Shown here: positions 55,916-64,000 of the stretch, piece by piece
How the letters are laid out: every line of letters starts with the position of its first letter
How positions within the stretch are numbered: the stretch's first letter is position 1
Assembly: GCF_010183535.1 (NCBI RefSeq)
Contig: NC_071332.1
Coordinates: forward strand, 14,384,001-14,448,000
From: Caenorhabditis remanei
Lineage: Eukaryota > Nematoda > Chromadorea > Rhabditida > Rhabditidae
Length of the DNA stretch: 64,000 nucleotides
Direction of reading: 5' to 3'
Program-made: the position numbers and the translations under genes
Notes under the pieces: generated by a model
Databases searched by the model: none
The model's input: the letters and a program-made list of their open reading frames with translations, nothing else
Told to the model about the DNA's origin: nothing

Positions 55916-58270
55916 CTACCAAAAACTAGTAACATCAATCATTAAGCTATCCACGTTGAGAATTCCGAAGAATGAGATCATGACGAATGAGCAGTTCAAG
56001 TTGCGGATTTGCTCCTGAAATTGAACAATTATTAAAATGTCAAAATTCATTTTGACGCGCTTCATAAATTCACATATTCCAAAAACTAGTGAGTGCAATC
56101 ATTGATTTGTCAACATTGAGGATTCCAAAAAACGAAATCATGACGAACGAGGAGACAATATGACGGATTTGCTCCTGAAATAAGTGGCCTAGGATTTCTA
56201 GAGAAGTTTGAGAGCAGAAGCAAACAGAAACCGCCGCATTGTAAGCAAATACCATAGACAGGCAAGCGGTGAAATAATTCAATCAACTGTCTTAAAATGT
56301 ACCATAATATAATTCAGCGACATTATCATATTGCCAAATCGCTCGCCGACATCATCACTATCCAAACTACAAGCATAATGAAGTGCACGGATAAGCCGTT
56401 CCCTTTGGTTCAAAGCTACTTGACGACCTTCCTCGCTCAGACGGTAGTATGCTGAAAAATCAAAATACGCTGAAGTTTTTCAAGCAAGAACTTACAAACA
56501 TGCCAAACACAAATCGCTTTAATCAGACAAAACTCTTCGTAAGATGGTGCCAGCAGAGCAAACGGAACACATACTTTCCATTGATGAAGGAGAAGAGGCA
56601 TCAATGTTCGAAATTTCATGAGGTCGTCTTGATTTTGGAATAAAAGATTCGCATTCTCCTCGTAACCGGTCAGAGGTGTTGGTGTCATTGGGATGAATGT
56701 TCCGTCGTTGAGGACGAGCTCGTTGTGATGGATTCCGCGTCTAAAAATTCAGGTTGGGCTGATGAATTCAAACAGTGGAGTATCGGTTAAAAAACAACTT
56801 GAACAACAAAAGTTGAGCATTTTTATTAGCTCGGCATAGTTCTTACAACTGCGCTCTACCGAAATGGCCTTGAAAGATGTCTCTTTTTCTCTGAGTCTCT
56901 CAATTTCGCACACAATTTTCTTCGGTTTCGGTAGAGCGCGGTTGTAAGATCCATGTCGTGCTAATAAGCATAAATAAATTATTAAAAATGGATTTTCGTT
57001 CAGTGCAAGTCATTATTTTGTCATTTCATGGGGCTGTTCATGTCCGGAAAAACGCTTTTTCCCTCGATTTATTCACCGGAAAAAACGACGAAAAACGAAA
57101 AAATATTTTTTCCGGTAAATAAATCGAGGGAACAAAACGTTTTTTCCGGACATGAATAGCCCCATTACAGTCAAAATTCGTTGTCAACTAACTTATAGGT
57201 GTAGTAAGCAGAATTGATGACAAAGTCAACAGCACAAACTAAGCGATAGCAGAAGACCTGAAACGTAATGCATAAGAATTTTCTTCAAGTCCATCCGTAC
57301 ACTATCGCCATAATTGAGCTCATCGAATCCGGGCATTCCACGTGCATAATCCATAATCATGACAAAATCATGTTTCGACATTCCTTGACTCTGTTTGTAG
57401 TCGAACATTTTCAGTGTTGCATTGTCGTAGGGCTGAAATTTTTCAAAGAAAAGTTAAATAGAGCACAGTTTGCAACAAACTACTCACCCATTCTCTACCG
57501 CCTTCTAACACAATACTAATCGGTGTCTCCGCGTACAAAAGCCGTCTTCTGTCACACATTGACGTTTCCAAATTCAGAAATTTATTGACTGTCTCCTGAA
57601 TTTCCAATGCAAGTGCTTCAGAAGCTTCAGATGACGGTCCGGGCGTTGCCTCATTCTCGATATTGTCTTCATCGTATTCTGGAGTTATATTCTCATTTGA
57701 ATTTTCGATTGTGTGCTCTTCGAAAGCTGATTTTTTGCGAACAAGTCCTTTCGAAATCCGAATGTATTGTTTCCGTTCGTTTTTTGACTTTACTACTGAA
57801 AAATTAACTTTTAATAGTATTATTGAGATAAAAACTAACGTAACGGCTTCATTCCAACTTCATAACACTTTTTCAGTCGACAAAATCGGCAAATCAAACG
57901 AGAATCGTAGTGTACTCGACAGGAATCGGGTTGTTCGATGCAAGTGTAGTCGAGTTTCATAGAAACGGTTCGCCGGAAGAATGCAGCGCATGCCTGGAAA
58001 AAATTGAGATGGTTTTAGTGAAAATTTGAGTTGTTTGTGAGAAAAAAAGTAAAAACTTGTAAAAATGTGGGAATTTGATTAATTTTGAACCATCCGCCAA
58101 TTTTTGTGGGTCGACAGAGCGAGTTTGCATCGTCTTTCCAATTTTGGAATTAATTTTTTCAGCCAATTTTTAGGTACTTTTAAACAACTCACTTTACAAG
58201 TTCTTGCTCCGAAATGATTGCAAGAAATGTTGCTATGGGATTCACATACTTCACACTGGTTCGCTGACAT
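55916..58270 (-). CDS. Nuclear hormone receptor N15 with two alternative last exons
   Basis: Minus-strand exons 58270-58193, 57993-57840, 57795-57488, 57432-57301, 57257-57193, 56740-56496, 56451-56303, then either 56174-56070 or 56014-55916; 411 or 409 residues. [34 protein letters not shown]-x6-C (CIEQPDSC), CRFCRLKKC, with the intron splitting finger 1 after Lys, unlike the rest of the cluster. Long acidic/polar hinge (EHTIENSNENITPEYDEDN), then an LBD with MPGFDELNYGDS and SAYYTYKRG. The two last exons encode EQIRHIVSSFVMISFFGILN and EQIRNLNCSFVMISFFGILN with different tails; both start phase 0 behind good acceptors. The intron at 56741-57192 carries two palindromic elements. It belongs to a different NHR subgroup from N1-N14. 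Confidence 0.88.
56842..56948. mobile_element. Short MITE in an N15 intron
   Basis: CTTACAACTGCGCTCTACCG and its complement CGGTAGAGCGCGGTTGTAAG bound a 107 bp element; ends match the 35171-36035 element. Confidence 0.78.
57028..57165. repeat. 138 bp palindrome in the same N15 intron
   Basis: ATGGGGCTGTTCATGTCCGG (57028 onward) pairs with CCGGACATGAATAGCCCCAT (ending 57165); arms are about 60 bp with a few mismatches around a CGACGAAAAACG loop. It is a likely MITE. Confidence 0.78.
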
Positions 58271-58642
58271 TTTACACTCTGAAAAACGTACAATTCCAAG
58301 AGCTGGACCAGAAAACGGATTAAAAAATAAAAAAACTTTTTAATTTGAAAGTTTAACAAAATTTATCAAACTTTTTTCTTAAAAATTCAGAAAAAAACTA
58401 ACATCTCAGCGAACCAAAATGTGAGAGAGGAAAGGGTGCGAGAGAGTACTCGGTGCAAGAGAGACGCAGAGAAAGAGGCAACATTGTAGCCTGTCCGGGA
58501 GGAGACGAAGAGTGATTTGTTGATCACGTTTCCGATAATAATTGATTGGTGCGTAGTAATTGAAGACTCGCTGTATATGCTGAAATATGACTGCTTTCTA
58601 GAATTATTCCGTGACCTGATAAAAGAAAACCGGTGTGTTGAT
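58271..58642. promoter_or_regulatory. Upstream region of N15
   Basis: AT-rich, with a GAGAGA-rich stretch (58420-58480; C/T-rich on the N15 coding strand). No other gene is seen. Confidence 0.35.
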
Positions 58643-59074
58643 CAGAGTTGCATGGAATTCCGACTTCCGACTTCCGACTTCCGGGCATTTTTTCCATTCA
58701 TACTTCCGACTTCCGACTTCCGGATAACAAAAATCACTTCCGACTTCCGACTTCCGGATAAGGAATTTTACTTCCGACTTCCGTCATTCCATAACTGTGG
58801 AATTTTCGAAAAGTGCGTTTCGCAAAAATGCATGGAAAAATGGTCTAAAAGGACAGAAAATAGGCTGTTCTTCAGCCAAAAACTAACTTTTCCACTGATT
58901 TTCGCGAATTTCATGATTTTTCTCTTGGAGTTTTTGAAAGTTTGAGAAAAAATCTAATTCCGACTTCCGACTTCCGACTTCCAACTTCCGACTTCCGGGC
59001 GTTTTTTCACTTCCGACTTCCGAGTTCCGACTTCCGACTTCCGGATAAGAAAATGTCACTTCCATGCAACTCTG
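58643..59074. mobile_element. hAT-like non-autonomous element filled with TTCCGAC minisatellite
   Basis: 432 bp; ends CAGAGTTGCATGGAA and TTCCATGCAACTCTG are exact inverted repeats, and GTGTTGAT flanks both sides (58635-58642, 59075-59082), an 8 bp target duplication as in hAT elements. Internally there are two blocks of CTTCCGA-type heptamer repeats (about 58660-58785 and 58955-59045), all in the same orientation. No transposase is present. Confidence 0.85.
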
Positions 59075-59082
59075 GTGTTGAT

Positions 59083-59772
59083 CAGCTACAGACCATATTG
59101 TATTGAGACAGAACGTTACAATATGTACTCTTGGAATTTTTATATTTTCAGTAGAATTCAGACTTTTCCATATCCAGGAAGCCAAGAAGTCTGAAGCCAC
59201 ATACTCTGCTAATCTTACTCTCATGAGAAAAACATTCTTCAGTGATTTAAATTATTAATTCTAACTGTACGCTGATAGAATAAGAAGGACCGACTAAATA
59301 AAGATAATGTATACGAACGACACGGAGGATGTACCAATATCGTAGCAGTTGTTTATTCGAATGTTCTTCTCAACCACTGTCGTATTGATGGATCAAATGG
59401 TCCTGCACGATTTGGCACTGTTTTTATAGAGAGTCTCTGATCTTTTAAACTTAATTCCAGACCAGGTTACCACCAGAGTTCTCATAAGTATTACTGTGAT
59501 GTAACGTTTTGGAAACGTTGAAAAATGGATGTGTCTCCTCTTTTCTACACTTCCAAAGTTAGAAATCTCGATCTTACGAACTAATCAGAACATCAGAAAT
59601 CATCTTTCTTAGAAAATCAGATAAATATTCTGATGAGTGGATATTGTTTATCATTTTCAATGGTTCATGATGCACAAGGAAATGTCTGGTGCACTCGTCC
59701 ATATAAAAAAGAAATTTCACCTCAAAAATCGCAGTTTGCAAGTTTCTTATTTCTCTTTCTTACGAGTTAGTC
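59083..59772. other. Intergenic region before the Str receptor gene
   Basis: AT-rich with no recognisable gene or repeat; it should contain the promoter of the gene at 59773. Confidence 0.35.
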
Positions 59773-60963
59773 ATGGCTCTGTCCTTTGAATTTGCATATC
59801 CTCTGACCCAATTCGGGTTCTTTTCTACACTTATTACGAATACAATCTTTATTTATTTGACTATTTTTTATATCAAAAAGATCCCGGATACCTACAAAAC
59901 GATGGTACTCGCGTTCTCCTTAACTGGAATCATGTTTTCCGCCTGGGAGATAATAGCGAGACCATTTGCTCACAGTTATAACAAAGGTCTGGTTTATTTT
60001 AGTTTGAATGATTGGCTGGATGCATTTCCTGAATTCTTGCAATTCGCAATCATTCTATACGCTTCTTTCTATCTGGTAATTCTGGCTATCATTGCTGTTC
60101 AATTCGTTTTCCGTTATTTCACTCTCTGTCGACCACACTTGGCTAGGAAATTCGGAGGAGCCGGAGTGCCAGTCTGGATAATTTATTCCCTTGTTTCTGG
60201 TGCAATTTATGGAGGATCGCTCTATTTATTTTGTCAACCTGATAACTATTCTGATTCTTATATGAGGTTAGAGTAAAAAAACGAAACCGTTTCATTGTTG
60301 TTTTTCAGAGAAATCCTCTCTGATTCATACAACTTGAAAATCGCTGAAGTGACACGATTTCTGATTATTCCATATGTGAGTGGATGATTGTACTTCTGAT
60401 CATTAGATCACTCTGCAAGTTTGTTTTTCAATGAACACGACTATTTTTGCAGGCGGAAGACGGTTCAGTCAGATGGAATAATTTGAGTTTCCTATTAGTA
60501 GGAGTCATGATTTTGAGTCTGCAGTATGTGATCATAGTCTATTGTGGAGTTCGAATGCATACGATTCTTCAAAAAGAACTTTCACAGCAATCACTTGTGA
60601 ATCGAAAACTTCAGAAGCAGTTCTTCAAAGCTCTTGTTGTTCAAACAATTGTTCCAACACTTTTGTTTGTTCTGCCAATTGCTCCATTTCTAATTGGACC
60701 CCTGGTGGTTCCATTTCTTGGAATCGAAATGAATTTCCAAACTGGATGGATGTATGTTATCCTATGCTTGTATCCACCTTTGGATACTATTGCTTTCATG
60801 TTGATTGTATCAGAGTACAAGAAAGTTGCATTGGGTAGGTTTACAGCTTTCAAATAACATAATAATAAAGTATTTTTCAGATGTTTTCAAGCCGATTCTC
60901 CCAAAAAGAATCAAGATTTCTAGTGAAATATCTCAATCAACGGGACCTGCCTTCACTAAGTGA
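59773..60963 (+). CDS. Serpentine chemoreceptor, Str-like 7TM GPCR
   Basis: Exons 59773-60266, 60309-60375, 60453-60834, 60881-60963; 341 residues, the usual length for this class. Seven hydrophobic segments are visible. Family-like motifs: VQFVFRYFTLCRPHLARKF after TM3, LQKQFFKALVVQTIVPTLLF at TM6, and LYPPLDTIAFMLIVSEYKKV at TM7. The Str/Srh/Srj superfamily shares these; Str is my best guess. Such receptors usually act in chemosensory neuron cilia. Confidence 0.85.
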
Positions 60964-61126
60964 TTCTTTCTTTTTCGTTTTTTTTTTTTGCTAAACACTA
61001 TTTTTCCAGACGATGAAGTTAATAAATGATCAATTTTTCTCAGGCAGCTCCAGTTCCTGGATTTGTTTTTTTTGATAGAAGGTCATAAGAGTTGTTCAAA
61101 TAATTCAAGTTTAATAATCTATACAC

Positions 61127-62306
61127 TTAAATAGTTCGTCTCGAGTTGCATATTGTTGTTGGAGATGTTGACTTGTCATAACAAACACAAAATATCCTGC
61201 GGCGAAAAATGGGAAGGCACAGAAATATCGCAACTGGATCTACAAATGCGAAAACCCCGAGAGCACTGACTTCAAAATAGTTGTATCCTCTGAAAATGTA
61301 ATTTACTTCCGAAAAACTAGCTTGTTAATAATTGACCTTGCCAGCTGAATCCCAAACATTGGGCCGTACCAGGATAACATACAAGGTGCGAAACTAATGA
61401 AGATCGGTATAACTGTTTGGACCACAAGAGCTCGAAGAAGTTCAACTTGGAATCTGGAAGTTTTGTGACTGACATTCACCCTGAATTTATTGAGCCGTCT
61501 ATTGGTCTGAAAATGAAAATTGACATATTATTGAAAACATATTATAGGAATTACCATTCCAGCAAGAACCCAAAACATTACAATTGAAAGAGTAGACACA
61601 CATGACCACAGAACTATAGCCACCCATGATCTGTTCGTGGTTTCATCCGATGCCTCATAGGGTAATGCTCCTAACATATTGAAATCCATTGAGTCCAAAC
61701 CATAGGTCTCTTGGAATTCCTCACGAATATATTCCCGGACCTCCATGTTAGCGCTTCCGAAGAAGTAGCAGATCTGAAAATTTTACTATTCTTGAAAAAA
61801 TTACTCAAGATTGTTAGGTTTACTCCGTGCCACATCTCAAAGTACACTACGAAAACCACTGCAGATCCTGCCATGTATAATGGGAATCGTTCTCTGATCA
61901 TTTTGGAGTTATTGATTGCAAGATATCGATAAAAGAAATGAATTAGAAGGATTGCATAACTTGCAGAAACTAATGAACATCGACCAGCCATTAGATGAAA
62001 GTGAAACTCTGAACGTTGTGCAAACCATCCATGCTTGAGGATCAGAAACGAACAGTAACGGTAACTGTGAATATCCTGAACTTCCTGTAGGTGACTATGC
62101 AAATCTTGACAACTTACCACCGGAATAATGACATTCACCAAAGAGTAGGTCAAATTAAACAGAGCAAAAGATAGAAGAAGAAACCGATAGTTTCCAAATT
62201 TGGTATGGTTCTCTGTGATTATCAAATAGATGAAAACTGGGTTCACGAAAAACGCCAGAAAGCAGAAAATTATAGGGAGATAATGATAGACCCAGTCGTC
62301 GAGCAT
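61127..62306 (-). CDS. Serpentine chemoreceptor, Srj-like 7TM GPCR
   Basis: Minus-strand exons 62306-62118, 62075-61824, 61773-61555, 61506-61337, 61289-61127; 330 residues. N-terminus MLDDWVYHYLPIIFCFLAFF, then FVNPVFIYLIITE, NYRFLLLSFALFNLTYS, IHSYRYCSF, LLRALVVQTVIPIFISF and WYGPMFGIQLARGYN, all in the order typical of the Srj (Str superfamily) class. The first intron is 42 bp, open and in frame; the spliced form restores the IPV-DIHSYRY junction. An upstream in-frame region is open but lacks receptor-like sequence, so the start at 62306 is preferred. Convergent with the Str gene (163 bp apart). Confidence 0.86.
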
Positions 62307-62617
62307 ACAGAGAAAATCGAATCGAGTTACTTTGAAGACAACTATCAGCAGTTTTGGAAGCTGTATTGACCGGAAAATATATATAGTCAGAAAGGAAATT
62401 ATACTCGGTTTCCAGTAATAGGAAAAAAAAGGCTTACTACCATTTATAAAGAGCACTGTCCACATAGAGATTATGATGTCATTGTGAGAAGTTTTGTATT
62501 ATGAGTCCAACAATGATAAAACAAATTTATTTGAGAAAGGCAAGAAAGAACTGGGAAAAGGAAGAGAAAGATATACCCGAGAATCATCGGAAAACAAAGG
62601 TAACAAACAAAAAACTT
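62307..62617. other. Short intergenic region between the Srj gene and the ABCA gene
   Basis: 311 bp expected to hold the Srj promoter and the ABC transporter 3' UTR. The open frame here is not supported. Confidence 0.4.
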
Positions 62618-64000
62618 TTAGAAGTACATGGCACTTTCAGAGTCACTATCCACTGTCATCGCCCGATTAGCGTATCCATTTTGCTTGGTTCTTGAATCAG
62701 CAGACCCTGTTAGACTTGGAATGTCATCGTAAGGACCGCCTTGTCCAGCATCTCTACTGAACTCAATGAACACTTGTTCCAATGTAGTTTGAGATAACGA
62801 ATAGTCATCCCAGTTGAGAGAAGTCGAAACTGTTTCCAGTTTCTCAAAAAGTCGAGACCAAGAGTCTCCTTCACGTGGAATGTCAAAATTGAGTTGTAGA
62901 ATGTGTTCCTCTTTCAGAGTGCATCCATGGAACGTTTGTTTGATCACTGCCTTGGTCTTGTCTGCATCCAGTCGGTTCTTCAGTCGGACTAATAGAGTGT
63001 ATCCACTTCCATATCGACTCTTGATGTGCTGGCAACTACCGTAGCATCGGAATTTACCTGAAAAGTTTCGTTAGAAATTATTTTAAAAGCTATTTGTAAG
63101 ACTCACCATAAACCATGATAGCCAGTTCTGTGCACAATGCTTCACATTCATCCATACTATGAGAAGTTAGAACCAAAGCAGTTCCCAGATCTCTGAGACG
63201 GTTCAGAATATTCCAAATAATTCTTCTGGCTTTTGGATCTACTCCTGAAGTTGGTTCGTCGAGAAGAAGGACATCTGGGAGACCAACGATGGCGATTCCG
63301 AGAGAAAGACGACGTTTGTTTCCACCGGAATATGTTTTGATTTGACGTTTAGCGTACATTCCAATTCCAATAGCATGGATTACAGCCTTCACTTTAACTG
63401 GTATCTCTTTCTCTGGAATTCCTCGGATTCTGGCAAACATGTACAACGTCTCTTCTCCAGACATCTCCTTGATAACTGCATCGTATTGTGGACAGTATCC
63501 AACATTGGCTCCTGCTTCTCTCCAATTGTTCTTAACACTCCATCCATTCACATAAGCATCTCCAGAACTGATCGAATTCTCTCCAGTGAGCATTTGGAAT
63601 GTGGAAGTTTTTCCGGCTCCATTGACTCCTAACAATCCGAAGCAGTCTTTAGATTTCACGTGGAAATTGACTCCTTTCACTGCGTTGAAATTACCGTACC
63701 ACTTCACCAAATTGTTACTGACAAGTGCAGTTTGGTTACTATTTGCCAGTCTTTCGACAACAGATTTCTCAGCAATCACATCTGAATCTTCCACGTCTTT
63801 CTGATCTTCCTTGTCACTTTCCGTGATATCCCAAATGTTGCTATCCTCTTTTTTGCATCTGATCATTGCGAATAGTTTTGAGAATTGATCATTTTCTCTC
63901 ATGAAGACCATAATCCAATAGAGGAATCCTTGAACGGCAAGGAAAATGACATAGACAAGAATTCCTTTTCTGTTTCCGACGAGAAGAACGTTATCGACAT
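62618..64000 (-). CDS. ABCA-subfamily ABC transporter, C-terminal part (partial at window edge)
   Basis: Minus-strand exons: 64000-63107 (open at the edge) and 63057-62618 (stop). This is the second nucleotide-binding half of an ABCA-type lipid transporter (abt class in worms). The start of the visible part is a last transmembrane segment (LVYVIFLAVQGFLYWIMVFM), then a charged linker, Walker A GVNGAGKTST, Q-loop YCPQYDAV, signature YSGGNKRRLS, Walker B VLLLDEPTSGVDP and H-loop LTSHSMDE. The tail contains the post-NBD regulatory fold (HIKSRYGSGYTLLVRLKNRL ... TTLEQVFIEFSRDAG) typical of ABCA proteins and ends DSDSESAMYF. All catalytic motifs are intact. Confidence 0.92.

Noticed and set aside
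1..64000. CRISPR arrays, bacterial operons, phage or plasmid features
   Set aside because: None seen; spliced genes, nematode gene families and nematode-type transposons throughout show that this is eukaryotic nuclear DNA.

Overview
This is nuclear DNA of a Caenorhabditis-type nematode. The evidence is short (39-60 bp) introns with GTRAG donors and TTTCAG acceptors, compact intron-rich genes, and gene families expanded in this genus: supplementary nuclear hormone receptors (NHRs), CYP33 cytochromes P450, and Str and Srj chemoreceptors. I cannot name the species. From memory, C. elegans chromosome V has similar mixed nhr / cyp-33C / cyp-32B clusters, so this is probably a homologous region of a relative.

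Layout. 1-5.1 kb: 3' end of a MADF-type gene, an EI24/epg-4 orthologue, and a large palindromic transposable element. 5.5-12.1 kb: four NHR genes (+), N1-N4. 12.2-18.2 kb: three CYP33 genes (-), P1-P3. 18.7-21.9 kb: two NHR genes (-), N5-N6. 22.6-24.3 kb: CYP33 gene P4 (+). 25.1-30.1 kb: three NHR genes (+), N7-N9. 30.1-40.3 kb: a nest of transposons holding an apparently intact Tc4/Tc5-like element, many palindromic MITEs, and one unrecognised 546-codon gene. 40.6-49.4 kb: five NHR genes (+), N10-N14. 49.5-53.7 kb: a divergent CYP33 pair P5(-)/P6(+) and a CYP33 pseudogene fragment. 53.8-55.8 kb: a CYP4-clan (CYP32-like) P450. 55.9-58.3 kb: a more divergent NHR (N15, -) with a duplicated last exon. 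58.6-59.1 kb: a hAT-like element. 59.8-62.3 kb: an Str and an Srj receptor, convergent. 62.6-64 kb: the 3' end of an ABCA transporter gene.

In all there are 15 NHR genes, 7 intact P450 genes and one P450 fragment. Exon models were assembled by hand and checked by phase. Homologous exons have conserved lengths (P450: about 199/499/685/99 nt; NHR last exons 370 or 373 nt; penultimate exon 191 or 200 nt). Every complete model except N1 closes in frame.

Together the cluster looks like a detoxification and environmental-response neighbourhood: ligand-dependent transcription factors interleaved with the xenobiotic or lipid oxidising enzymes they might regulate, in an unstable, duplication-rich and transposon-rich stretch typical of nematode chromosome arms. 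The regulatory link is inferred from proximity only.
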